Assembly (NCBI GenBank): GCA_937949585.1
Contig: CALEDW010000286.1
Span: 1-6,943, forward strand
From: an uncultured Acidimicrobiia bacterium
GTDB taxonomy: Bacteria; Actinomycetota; Acidimicrobiia; IMCC26256; CALEDW01
Length of the DNA stretch: 6,943 nt
Direction of reading: 5' to 3'
Shown here: piece after piece, positions 1 through 5,366 of the stretch
Layout of the letters: the number at the start of each line of letters is the position of its first letter
How positions within the stretch are numbered: the first letter of the stretch is position 1
The notes under the pieces: generated by a model
Databases searched by the model: none
Seen by the model: the letters and a program-made list of their open reading frames with translations, nothing else
What the model was told of the DNA's origin: nothing
Translations under genes and position numbers: made by a program

Positions 1-54
1 CCGACCGGCCCGAGCGGGTGGACCGCTCACCGCTCGCCGGCCCGATGCCCGTCG

Positions 55-71
55 GACCACCCGAGGTGGTC
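55..71. repeat. Perfect 7-bp stem hairpin, 3-nt loop
   Basis: GACCACC (55-61) and GGTGGTC (65-71) are exact reverse complements around the loop CGA. With the larger hairpin 18 bases downstream it suggests a structured non-coding region. No T-tract follows on either strand. Confidence 0.5.
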
Positions 72-88
72 GACGACGAGCGGGAACC

Positions 89-115
89 ACCGGTGTGCGG
101 GGGCTGCACACCGGT
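89..115. terminator. Candidate factor-independent terminator hairpin, no T-tract
   Basis: ACCGGTGTGC (89-98) and GCACACCGGT (106-115) form a perfect 10-bp stem closing a 7-base G-rich loop. No T-run follows on either strand, so it would be the tail-less type often proposed for actinomycetes. It lies 123 bases past the stop of the minus-strand small gene, and would also suit a plus-strand gene beyond the left edge. The stem is seen directly; terminator function is inferred. Confidence 0.4.
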
Positions 116-237
116 CGGCCTGCCCGGCACCGGCCCCGATCAGGCGGAGCCGAGCGCGACCTTGGGCCCCGGATCAGTCGGCGGCCCAACCGGGGGTCCG
201 GTCCGGTGGGTCGGCCCGCACCGGCTCGGCGGGCAGG

Positions 238-420
238 TCACCGCCGGACCCGAAGCGTGACCTCGGACGGCTCGGGCGGCACGCCTTTCAAGGCCCGTAG
301 CATCCCGAAGAGCGTCGAGGCGATGAACCGGGACACGAAGTCGGTGAGCTCCACCACCTCGTCGTCGACGATGAGGGTCACCTCGGGCCGTTCAGCGGGG
401 GCCACTCCGGTCTCGCTCAT
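238..420 (-). CDS. Small conserved-looking protein of unknown function, 60 aa
   Basis: I do not recognise this protein. It has a short disordered N-terminus (residues 1-11), a beta-like segment rich in Val, Asp and Glu (13-25), an amphipathic helix with Phe, Leu, Ile and Met on one face (26-45), a Pro-Glu turn, and a short basic beta-like tail (53-60). There is no signal peptide, membrane helix or cysteine. The alternating hydrophobic pattern looks like a folded small domain rather than random GC-rich translation. I chose the ATG at 420, preceded by GAGG eight bases upstream. The frame opens further to a start at 459, but that would overlap the start of divergent mobB. The 26-base gap to mobB suggests a shared control region; a link to molybdenum cofactor work is guesswork. 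Confidence 0.55.
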   Translation of the reverse strand: MSETGVAPAERPEVTLIVDDEVVELTDFVSRFIASTLFGMLRALKGVPPEPSEVTLRVRR

Positions 421-425
421 CGCCG

Positions 426-431
426 TAGCCT
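426..431 (+). promoter_or_regulatory. Candidate -10 element (TAGCCT) before mobB
   Basis: The hexamer TAGCCT is identical to the proposed -10 of lexA later in the window. It would place transcription start near 438, giving mobB a leader of roughly ten bases containing a GGGTGAG Shine-Dalgarno-like stretch just before the GTG. No clear -35 is seen, and the hexamer lies in the short divergent gap to the small minus-strand gene. Confidence 0.3.
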
Positions 432-446
432 CGCACGGGTGAGCCC

Positions 447-908
447 GTGGTGAGAGCACCGGTGGTGGGGATCACCGGCGACGCCGGGGTCGGCAAGACC
501 CGTCTCGCCGAGGCGATCGTCGCGGCGCTGGCCGCCGAGGGCCGTCGGGTCGCCTACGTGAAGCACACGCATCACACCCTCGACCTCGACCGGGCCGGCA
601 CCGACACCGCCCGTCTACGCGCCGCCGGTGCCGCGGTGGTGGTCGGCCACTCCCCCACGGAGCGGGTGGTGGTCACCCCCACCGCAGGTCGCGCCGACGA
701 TCCCTGGGCCGTGGTCGCCGACCTCGAGGCCTACGATCTGGTGTTAGTGGAGGGCCGCCACGACGCACCGTGGCCGGTCCTGCGCCTCCGGGCCCCCGGG
801 CGACCGGCCCGCTCCGTCGCAGGCCCCGTGCTCGCCGACCTCGAAGGAGGCGACGGCGCCCCGCCGCTGGCGGAAGCGCTGGCCGCGCTACGGCCGCTGC
901 TGCGCTGA
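447..908 (+). CDS. mobB: Molybdopterin-guanine dinucleotide biosynthesis protein B (MobB family)
   Basis: MobB is a nucleotide-binding accessory protein that assists MobA in attaching GMP to molybdopterin, making the bis-MGD cofactor of enzymes such as nitrate reductase and formate dehydrogenase. The 153-residue product has an N-terminal P-loop, GDAGVGKT at residues 11-18, then the family block VKHTHH (38-43), two aspartates (D46, D48), GTD (51-53) and RAAGA (58-62). LVLVEG (98-103) is the Walker-B-like strand, followed by RHD where other members carry an aromatic residue and lysine. The P-loop departs from the usual GxSGSGKTT form (Ala-Gly-Val in place of Ser-Gly-Ser). Length is slightly below the E. 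coli protein. Start is GTG 447 or the adjacent GTG 450. No other cofactor gene is in the window, so its partners must lie elsewhere. It converges on nrdJ. Confidence 0.85.
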   Translation: MVRAPVVGITGDAGVGKTRLAEAIVAALAAEGRRVAYVKHTHHTLDLDRAGTDTARLRAAGAAVVVGHSPTERVVVTPTAGRADDPWAVVADLEAYDLVLVEGRHDAPWPVLRLRAPGRPARSVAGPVLADLEGGDGAPPLAEALAALRPLLR

Positions 909-942
909 CGGACCACCGCAGCACAAAGACCGCACCACGACC

Positions 943-969
943 ACGTGCCGTTGACGCGTCGGCACACGT
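943..969. terminator. Candidate bidirectional terminator between mobB and nrdJ
   Basis: GTGCCG (945-950) pairs with CGGCAC (960-965) around a nine-base loop, and the outer ACGT continues the stem after a two-base bulge. GTTTGT follows on the plus strand. It sits 36 bases after the mobB stop and about 55 bases after the nrdJ stop, so it could serve both convergent genes. The stem is short, so confidence is modest. Confidence 0.35.
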
Positions 970-975
970 TTGTCC

Positions 976-999
976 CGGGTTCTCTTGCCTCGGGTTCTC
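976..999. repeat. 9-bp direct repeat, 15-base period
   Basis: CGGGTTCTC occurs at 976-984 and 991-999, with a degenerate third CCGGGTC further on. It lies in the 116-base gap between the convergent ends of mobB and nrdJ. No function can be assigned. Confidence 0.4.
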
Positions 1000-1024
1000 G
1001 CCCCTCCGGGTCGAGACAACCGGT

Positions 1025-3853
1025 TCAGCTGCACCCGCTCGTCGAGCCGCAGGTGGGGCAGGCGAAACAGGAACCGGAGCGCTGCATGATGTCGCCGCAC
1101 ACGTGGCACAACACCACGTCGCGCTCGTGGTCGATCCCGCCGGCGACGGGAGGCGTCGGCGGGACGGTGCGGGGCTGTGGGAACCCACCCCGGTCGACGG
1201 GCGGCGCCGTGGACGGCGCGACGGGGCCGCCCCCGGGCGGGCGCAGATCCAAGCCGACGTCGCTGGCCTGCGCCGCGGCCGCCTCCTCCACCCCGGGCAG
1301 GGTGGGCTGCAGCCGCTCCCCCACCTTGAGGATCCCCATCTCGGCTCGCTTCTCGTAGGGCAGGTACTCGACGGCGAGGCGGCGGAAGATGTAGTCCACG
1401 AGGCTGGTGGCGAAGCGGATGTCGGGGTCGTCGGTGATCCCGGCCGGTTCGAAGCGCATGTTGGTGAACATGTCGCAGAACGCCTCCAGCGGCACGCCGT
1501 ACTGGAGCCCATGGCTCACCGAGATCGCGAAGGCGTCCATGATCCCGGCCAGGGTGGAACCCTGCTTGGCGACCTTGAGGAACACCTCGCCCGGCCGGCC
1601 GTCCTCGAACTCTCCCACCGTCACGTAGCCGTGGCAGTCGGCGACCCGGAACGAGAACGTCTTCGAAGTCCGTACCCGCGGGAGCTTCTGGCGGACCGGC
1701 TCCTGCACCGGCACGACGATCCGTTCCACCCGAGGCGCACCCGCGCCGGTGGGTGCCTCCTCGCCTCCCTTGCGCTGGGTGGCAAGCGGTTGGGCGACCT
1801 TGCAGTTGTCACGGTAAATCGCCACCGCCTTGAGCCCGAGTCTCCACGCCTCGAGGTGCAGCTCCTCGATGTCCTCCACCGACACGTCCTCGGGCATGTT
1901 CACCGTCTTCGAGATCGCCCCGCTGATGAACGGCTGCACCGCGCCCATCATCGTGACGTGGCCCATGTAGTGGATCGGGTTGTCGCCCATCGAGCAGGCG
2001 AACACCGGCAGGTGCTCGGGCTTCAGGTCGGGTGCCCCCACGATCGTCTTGTGCTCGTCGATATAGCGGACGATCGCGTCGACCTGGTCCTCCCGGTAAC
2101 CGAGGGTGCGCAGCGCCCGGGGCACGGTGTGGTTGACGATGAACATCGTCCCGCCGCCCACCAGCTTCTTCGCCTTCGTGAGGGCCAGGTCGGGCTCGAT
2201 CCCCGTCGTGTCGCAGTCCATGGCCAGACCGATGGTGCCGGTCGGCGCCAGCACCGTCGCCTGCGAGTTGCGCACACCGAACTGCTCGGCGACCTCCACG
2301 GTCTCGTCCCAGTCGCACTGGGCCGCCGACAGCAGCTCGTGCGGCACCAGCTCCTCGTCGATCCGGGCGACCTCGGCCCGGTGCATCCGCAGCACCCGCA
2401 ACATCGGGTCGCGGTTGTCGGCGTAGCCGGCGAAGGGGCCCATGCGTGCCGCGGTGCGGGCACTGGTGAGGTAGGCGTGCCCGGTCATGAGCGCCGTGAT
2501 CGCCGCCGCCCAGGCCCGACCCTGGGGGGAGTCGTAGGGCAAGCCCTTGGCCATGAGCAGCGCCCCAAGGTTCGCGTACCCGAGGCCGAGCTGGCGGAAC
2601 CGGCGGGAAGTGTCGGCGATCTTCTCGGTCGGGTAGTCGGCGTTGCCGACGAGGATCTCCTGGGCGGTGAAGACCACCTCCACGGTGTGGCGGAACCCGT
2701 CCACGTCGAAGGTCCCGTCGTCGTTCAGGTACTTCAGCAGGTTGATGCTGGCGAGGTTGCAGGCCGAGTTGTCGAGGTGCATGTACTCCGAGCACGGGTT
2801 CGACGCGTTGATCCGACCGGTGTTCGCCGCCGTGTTCCAGCGGTTGATCGTCGTGTCGAACTGCAGACCGGGGTCGGCGCACTCCCAGGCCGCCTGCGCG
2901 ATCTGGCGCCACAGGTCGCGGGCCTTGACCGTGCGGATCGTCTCGCCCGTGGTCACCGCCCGCAGGTGCCAGTCCTTGTCCTCCACCACCGCGGTCATGA
3001 ACTCGTCGGTGACCCGCACCGAGTTGTTGGCGTTCTGGTACTGGATGGAGTAGCTGTCCTTCCCGTCGAGGTCCATGTCGAACCCGGCCTCGCGCAACGC
3101 CCGGGCCTTGCGCTCCTCGACGGCCTTGCACCAGATGAACTCCTCGACGTCGGGGTGGTCGACGTTGAGGATCACCATCTTCGCGGCGCGCCGGGTCTTA
3201 CCCCCCGACTTGATCGTCCCGGCCGAGGCGTCGGCACCACGCATGAAGCTCACCGGTCCCGACGCGGTGCCGCCACCCTTCAGGGGCTCGAACGACGAGC
3301 GGATCGTGGACAGGTTGATCCCCGAACCCGACCCACCCTTGAAGATGATCCCCTCCTCCCGGTACCAGTTGAGGATCGCGTCCATCGTGTCCTCGACGGC
3401 GAGGATGAAGCAGGCGCTGGCCTGGGCGGGTGCGCCCCGCACGCCGATGTTGAACCAGACCGGCGAGTTGAACGCGGCGCGCTGGTGCAGCACGAGGTAC
3501 TTGAGCTCGGCCCGGAACGCCTCGGCCTCCTCGTCGTCGACGAAGTAGCCGTCGGCGACCCCCCAGTCGGTGATCGTGTCGACGATCCGGTCGATCACCT
3601 GGCGCAGCGAGTGCTCCCGCTGCGGTGTGCCGAGCTGACCCCGGAAGTACTTCTGGGCCACGATGTTCGTGGCGTTCTGCGACCAGGTGCTCGGGAACTC
3701 GACGTCGGGTTGGAAGAACGCGTCGCCGCCGTCCTTGTAGTTGGGGATGCGCGCCTCACGCAGCTCCCAGGCCACGGTGTCGTAGGGATGCGTCCCCGGC
3801 TCGGTGAAGTGCCGGCCGATCCCGATCCTCAGCTGCTCCGGCGCCATGGCCAT
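1025..3853 (-). CDS. nrdJ: Vitamin B12-dependent (class II) ribonucleoside-diphosphate reductase
   Basis: This enzyme reduces ribonucleotides to deoxyribonucleotides for DNA synthesis and repair, using adenosylcobalamin to create a cysteine thiyl radical, so it works with or without oxygen. Numbered from the ATG at 3853 (942 aa): the N-terminal HFT and HPYD block is at 15-25, first redox cysteine C148, radical-site block NPCSE with N352, C354 and E356, second redox cysteine C365, and APTGTI (536-541) in the barrel. The C-terminal cysteine-rich tail has C916, C919, C929, C932, C935 and C941, expected for metal binding and for re-reducing the active site. Domain order and length are typical, with no intein or frameshift. 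I chose ATG 3853 because AGGAGG (3865-3870) lies 11 bases upstream. The frame extends to GTG 3958 (977 aa) or ATG 3952, but that part has more A/T third positions and begins inside a palindrome. nrdR is upstream on the same strand. Confidence 0.97.
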   Translation of the reverse strand: MAMAPEQLRIGIGRHFTEPGTHPYDTVAWELREARIPNYKDGGDAFFQPDVEFPSTWSQNATNIVAQKYFRGQLGTPQREHSLRQVIDRIVDTITDWGVADGYFVDDEEAEAFRAELKYLVLHQRAAFNSPVWFNIGVRGAPAQASACFILAVEDTMDAILNWYREEGIIFKGGSGSGINLSTIRSSFEPLKGGGTASGPVSFMRGADASAGTIKSGGKTRRAAKMVILNVDHPDVEEFIWCKAVEERKARALREAGFDMDLDGKDSYSIQYQNANNSVRVTDEFMTAVVEDKDWHLRAVTTGETIRTVKARDLWRQIAQAAWECADPGLQFDTTINRWNTAANTGRINASNPCSEYMHLDNSACNLASINLLKYLNDDGTFDVDGFRHTVEVVFTAQEILVGNADYPTEKIADTSRRFRQLGLGYANLGALLMAKGLPYDSPQGRAWAAAITALMTGHAYLTSARTAARMGPFAGYADNRDPMLRVLRMHRAEVARIDEELVPHELLSAAQCDWDETVEVAEQFGVRNSQATVLAPTGTIGLAMDCDTTGIEPDLALTKAKKLVGGGTMFIVNHTVPRALRTLGYREDQVDAIVRYIDEHKTIVGAPDLKPEHLPVFACSMGDNPIHYMGHVTMMGAVQPFISGAISKTVNMPEDVSVEDIEELHLEAWRLGLKAVAIYRDNCKVAQPLATQRKGGEEAPTGAGAPRVERIVVPVQEPVRQKLPRVRTSKTFSFRVADCHGYVTVGEFEDGRPGEVFLKVAKQGSTLAGIMDAFAISVSHGLQYGVPLEAFCDMFTNMRFEPAGITDDPDIRFATSLVDYIFRRLAVEYLPYEKRAEMGILKVGERLQPTLPGVEEAAAAQASDVGLDLRPPGGGPVAPSTAPPVDRGGFPQPRTVPPTPPVAGGIDHERDVVLCHVCGDIMQRSGSCFACPTCGSTSGCS

Positions 3854-3864
3854 GTGCCCCTCGA

Positions 3865-3870
3865 CCTCCT
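3865..3870 (-). promoter_or_regulatory. Ribosome binding site supporting the inner nrdJ start
   Basis: AGGAGG on the minus strand is 11 bases before ATG 3853, and a GAGGGG stretch lies 3 bases before it. The upstream alternatives at 3958 and 3952 have no Shine-Dalgarno-like sequence. This decides the start I chose, but the long spacing keeps it uncertain. Confidence 0.5.
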
Positions 3871-3953
3871 CTGCGACCTCGTCGCGCCCTCCGCCCGGTC
3901 CAATCGGTGTGACCGGGACCCGTTCGTCCCCCCGCCCCGCCTTCCCATCCATG

Positions 3954-3971
3954 ACCACAACATGTTGTGGT
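3954..3971. promoter_or_regulatory. 18-bp perfect palindrome, probable NrdR box in the nrdJ leader
   Basis: ACCACAACATGTTGTGGT is its own reverse complement. The inner 16 bases match the published NrdR-box pattern (acaCwAtATaTwGtgt) at 12 of 16 positions by my count, including the CxA and TxG core. It lies about 26-43 bases after the inferred nrdJ transcription start and just after the gene for NrdR. NrdR boxes usually come in pairs about three helical turns apart. A second, poor match (8 of 16) is centred exactly 30 bases upstream, at 3985-4000, over the inferred start of transcription. Confidence 0.6.
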
Positions 3972-4003
3972 TACCGTGCGGGCGGTACGAGATACAGGAG
4001 TGA

Positions 4004-4032
4004 ATTACAGCACTGGAGTTTCGCCCTGTCAA
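4004..4032 (-). promoter_or_regulatory. Near-consensus sigma-70-type promoter of nrdJ
   Basis: On the minus strand, TTGACA (4027-4032) is a perfect -35, followed by a 17-base spacer and TGTAAT (4004-4009), five of six to the -10 consensus. It starts 20 bases after the nrdR stop, so nrdJ can be transcribed independently of nrdR. Expected transcription start is near 3997, giving a leader of roughly 145 bases to ATG 3853 that contains the palindrome. Confidence 0.7.
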
Positions 4033-4052
4033 GGGTTGCGCACCCGGCCGAC

Positions 4053-4568
4053 TCAGGCACTTGGGCGGGTGGCGGCCCCAGGCCCCGGACCACGGCTCGG
4101 CCGGCGTCGCTTCGGGTCCGTCGTCTTCTGCAACTCGTGGACCTCCCGCTCGAAGTCGCCCACGTCCTCGAACCCCTTGTAGACCGAGGCGAACCGCAGA
4201 TAGGCCACGGGATCCAGCGCCCGCAGGTGTTCCAGCACGAGCCTCCCGATCGTCTCGCTCGACACCTCCGGTCCCAAGGCCAACACCTCGTCCTCCACCG
4301 CCCGAGCCACCCGGTCGACGGCCTCCGTCGACGCCACCCGCCCGGCCGTCGCCGCCGCGATTCCTGCCCGCACCTTGGCGACGTCGAACGGTTCCCGGGC
4401 CCCTGAGCGCTTCCGCACCCAGGGCAGCCCCGCCTCCGCCCGCTCGTAGGTGGTGAACCGCCGTCCACACCGCCGGCACTCGCGGCGCCGGCGCACCGCC
4501 GCCCCGCCGTCGGCGAGGCGGGAGTCGACGACTCGGTCGTCGCGGGCCTCGCAGTACGGACAGCGCAC
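4053..4568 (-). CDS. nrdR: Transcriptional repressor NrdR
   Basis: NrdR senses ATP and dATP and represses ribonucleotide reductase genes by binding paired NrdR boxes. The 171-residue product has the family layout: a four-cysteine zinc ribbon (C3, C6, C31, C34) with the MRCPYC opening and CRRCGRRFTTYER signature, then an ATP-cone domain at about 49-139. A Lys/Arg/Pro-rich tail of about 24 residues (148-171) is slightly longer than usual. The start is GTG 4568, fixed by the invariant MRCPYC. No Shine-Dalgarno is visible, but TACCGT (4575-4580 on the minus strand) ends 6 bases before the GTG, compatible with a leaderless transcript. It lies 99 bases after the LysM gene and 199 bases before nrdJ, all on the same strand. 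Its most obvious target is the palindrome before nrdJ. Confidence 0.96.
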   Translation of the reverse strand: MRCPYCEARDDRVVDSRLADGGAAVRRRRECRRCGRRFTTYERAEAGLPWVRKRSGAREPFDVAKVRAGIAAATAGRVASTEAVDRVARAVEDEVLALGPEVSSETIGRLVLEHLRALDPVAYLRFASVYKGFEDVGDFEREVHELQKTTDPKRRRPSRGPGPGAATRPSA

Positions 4569-4574
4569 CGTGCC

Positions 4575-4580
4575 ACGGTA
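4575..4580 (-). promoter_or_regulatory. Possible -10 of a leaderless nrdR transcript
   Basis: TACCGT fits TANNNT and ends 6 bases before GTG 4568, the same geometry as the lexA start. No recognisable -35 is present at 17-18 bases, so this is weaker than the nrdJ and lexA promoters. Another TANNNT, TACACT within the tandem repeat upstream, is an alternative. Confidence 0.3.
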
Positions 4581-4603
4581 GCGGTGCGCACGGGACGGGC
4601 CCG

Positions 4604-4626
4604 GTGTACGGGGCAGTGTACGGGGC
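4604..4626. repeat. Tandem 11-bp repeat upstream of nrdR
   Basis: GTGTACGGGGC occurs at 4604-4614 and 4616-4626, exact copies at a 12-base period. On the minus strand they lie about 36-58 bases before the nrdR start, where an activator or repressor could act. Each copy holds the palindromic core GTAC. They do not resemble the NrdR or LexA boxes in this window. Confidence 0.5.
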
Positions 4627-4667
4627 GGCGTCGAGCACGCAGGTCGGGACGCCGGTCACCGAGACCC

Positions 4668-5120
4668 TCACCGGCGCACCGTGATCACGTCTCCGACGCG
4701 CACCTCTGCTCCCCCTCGCTCGGCGGCGAGCTCGTGGACCAGCGGCCGCGGGTCACGCCCAGGCGCGATCCGGCGCACGATCGACCAGAGTGAGTCGCCC
4801 GGCTCCGCCACCACCCGCAGCTCCGAACCGGCGGTACGCGCAGGCGGCCCCAGCGGTGAACTCCCCGGCACGGCGCCGACACGGTTCACCGCCAACGCGG
4901 TGGCGATGAGCAGCAGCGCCGCCACCATCCGCCGACGGCGCAGGCGGGCCCGTCCCGTCGGCGTCGAACGCCGCCCCGAGCGCACGTCCGGGCGGGACCG
5001 ATCACCGCCCGCACCCCCCGGGATGAGACGCAGGTGTGGTCGCGAGGGCGCCGAGTTGTCGGTCGCCGGCCCGTCGGTGCCCGTCGGTCGCAGGATGGTG
5101 AGAGTCGTGAGATCACGCAT
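4668..5120 (-). CDS. Single-pass membrane LysM protein (YneA/DivS/ChiZ-like by layout and position)
   Basis: The 150-residue product has a disordered, basic N-terminus (1-64) ending in RLRRRR, one hydrophobic segment (65-84, MVAALLLIATALAV core) that would span the membrane or act as an uncleaved signal, a linker rich in Pro, Gly and Ser, and a C-terminal LysM domain (about 102-148: VVAEPGDSLWSIVRR through VRVGDVITV) that binds peptidoglycan outside the cell. There is no hydrolase domain. Genes of this architecture beside lexA (yneA in Bacillus, divS in Corynebacterium, Rv2719c/chiZ in Mycobacterium) slow division or alter the cell wall after DNA damage; the same role here is inferred from position and architecture, not from sequence identity. 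Start ATG 5120 is chosen because GGAGGAAGGAG ends 5 bases upstream. An earlier in-frame start at 5240 has no such site. Confidence 0.85.
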   Translation of the reverse strand: MRDLTTLTILRPTGTDGPATDNSAPSRPHLRLIPGGAGGDRSRPDVRSGRRSTPTGRARLRRRRMVAALLLIATALAVNRVGAVPGSSPLGPPARTAGSELRVVAEPGDSLWSIVRRIAPGRDPRPLVHELAAERGGAEVRVGDVITVRR

Positions 5121-5125
5121 GCCGG

Positions 5126-5136
5126 CTCCTTCCTCC
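5126..5136 (-). promoter_or_regulatory. Strong ribosome binding site deciding the LysM gene start
   Basis: GGAGGAAGGAG on the minus strand contains two overlapping Shine-Dalgarno cores and ends 5 bases before ATG 5120. It is the best ribosome binding site in the window, in contrast to nrdR, lexA and the DUF222 gene, which show none. It removes the 40-residue upstream extension of the frame. Confidence 0.75.
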
Positions 5137-5230
5137 GTTCTCGTCCGGTCGTCCGTACCCGTCGCTCTGGTCGGGCGGGCCGCCCGGGCTCCGTGCCTGC
5201 CGCCGTGGCCGGCGCGGCTGCTACAGGTCG

Positions 5231-5254
5231 ATCGAATCACACGGGTGTGACACG
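5231..5254 (-). promoter_or_regulatory. Candidate damage-type promoter of the LysM gene (PafBC-like)
   Basis: On the minus strand GTGTCACAC (5245-5253) is followed by exactly 8 bases and then TTCGAT (5231-5236), which is preceded by TGA as in an extended -10. The known actinobacterial RecA-independent damage motif bound by PafBC is tTGTCRgtg-N8-TAnnnT. The TGTCA core and spacing match; the outer bases and the A of the -10 do not. The inferred leader would be about 100 bases. Function is inferred. Confidence 0.35.
5237..5250. repeat. 14-bp inverted repeat in the lexA/LysM control region
   Basis: TCACAC (5237-5242) and GTGTGA (5245-5250) are exact reverse complements around GG. It is operator-like and occupies the spacer of the candidate LysM promoter. 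It does not fit the LexA, NrdR or CRP (TGTGA-N6-TCACA) patterns. Confidence 0.45.
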
Positions 5255-5268
5255 TGCGGGAGGTTGGG

Positions 5269-5282
5269 CAAACACGTGTTCG
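5269..5282. promoter_or_regulatory. LexA (SOS) box 1, one mismatch
   Basis: CAAACACGTGTTCG differs from GAAC-N4-GTTC by one base in the left arm. Of the four boxes it is the nearest to the LysM gene and the farthest from the lexA start, so it could act on the divergent gene. Confidence 0.6.
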
Positions 5283-5296
5283 CGCTCAGTGAACCA

Positions 5297-5308
5297 GAAC
5301 GGACGTTC
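5297..5308. promoter_or_regulatory. LexA (SOS) box 2, perfect core
   Basis: GAACGGACGTTC matches GAAC-N4-GTTC exactly. Its centre is 27 bases from box 1 and 25 from box 3. It lies upstream of the proposed lexA -35. Confidence 0.75.
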
Positions 5309-5320
5309 GCTCGTCAAGGA

Positions 5321-5334
5321 CGAACGGATGTTTG
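5321..5334. promoter_or_regulatory. LexA (SOS) box 3, one mismatch, over the lexA -35
   Basis: CGAACGGATGTTTG has one mismatch in the right arm. It overlaps the first bases of the proposed lexA -35 (TTGCCT, 5332-5337), a position suited to repression. Confidence 0.7.
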
Positions 5335-5360
5335 CCTCGAACAGGTGTCCGTGGTAGCCT
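5332..5360 (+). promoter_or_regulatory. lexA promoter, leaderless
   Basis: TTGCCT (5332-5337), a 17-base spacer and TAGCCT (5355-5360) form a recognisable promoter. The -10 ends 6 bases before the GTG at 5367, so transcription should begin at or next to the start codon. There is no Shine-Dalgarno sequence before lexA, as expected for a leaderless mRNA. LexA box 4 fills the spacer and box 3 overlaps the -35. Confidence 0.6.
5338..5351. promoter_or_regulatory. LexA (SOS) box 4, one mismatch, in the lexA promoter spacer
   Basis: CGAACAGGTGTCCG has one mismatch in the right arm of GAAC-N4-GTTC. It lies entirely between the proposed -35 and -10, so a bound LexA dimer would block RNA polymerase directly. 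Its centre is 17 bases from that of box 3. Confidence 0.65.
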
Positions 5361-5366
5361 GCGCCC

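Larger units (their letters stand above)
1..237. other. Left-edge stretch without a supported gene, rich in hairpins
   Basis: All three plus-strand frames are open from the left edge to at least position 258, and one minus frame is also open. This is expected at such high GC and is not evidence of coding. The plus frame ending at the TGA at 258-260 gives a product dominated by Pro, Gly and Val with no family motif. It would also overlap the end of the convergent small gene. The stretch carries at least two strong inverted repeats (55-71 and 89-115) and a weaker one (203-208 with 219-224), more typical of an intergenic terminator region than of a gene. A C-terminal fragment of a plus-strand gene ending at 260 cannot be excluded. 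Confidence 0.4.

Noticed and set aside
18..260. Plus-strand frame of 80 codons near the left edge
   Set aside because: It has no recognisable motif and a Pro/Gly-rich composition, passes through two strong hairpins, and overlaps the end of the small minus-strand gene. It is kept only as a possibility in the entry for this stretch.
770..4003. A plus-strand open frame of 1077 codons covering almost all of nrdJ
   Set aside because: It is antisense to a confidently identified ribonucleotide reductase gene. Its product is rich in Arg, His, Val, Asp and Pro with no motif, the usual effect of high GC at third codon positions.
3999..4014. AGTG-N8-CACT inverted repeat over the nrdJ -10, considered as a second NrdR box
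   Set aside because: The arms are in the opposite order to ACAC-N8-GTGT and its centre is 44 bases from the palindrome rather than about 30. The weak match at 3985-4000 fits the spacing better.
3854..4052. Cobalamin riboswitch before the B12-dependent nrdJ
   Set aside because: I see no B12-box-like GCCACTG and no room for the usual ~200-base fold between the promoter and the start. The leader is better explained by NrdR control.
3829..4671. Long minus-strand frame across the nrdR and nrdJ control regions
   Set aside because: It overlaps nrdR in another frame and runs through the nrdJ promoter and palindrome, with no family motif.
5172..5186. CGGGCG/CGCCCG inverted repeat in the LysM gene leader, considered as an attenuator
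   Set aside because: A 6-bp stem with a 3-base loop is common by chance at this GC content, and there is no leader peptide or alternative stem.
5121..5240. N-terminal extension of the LysM protein by 40 residues
   Set aside because: The extension lacks a ribosome site and would place the strong GGAGGAAGGAG inside the gene. The inner ATG 5120 is clearly better.
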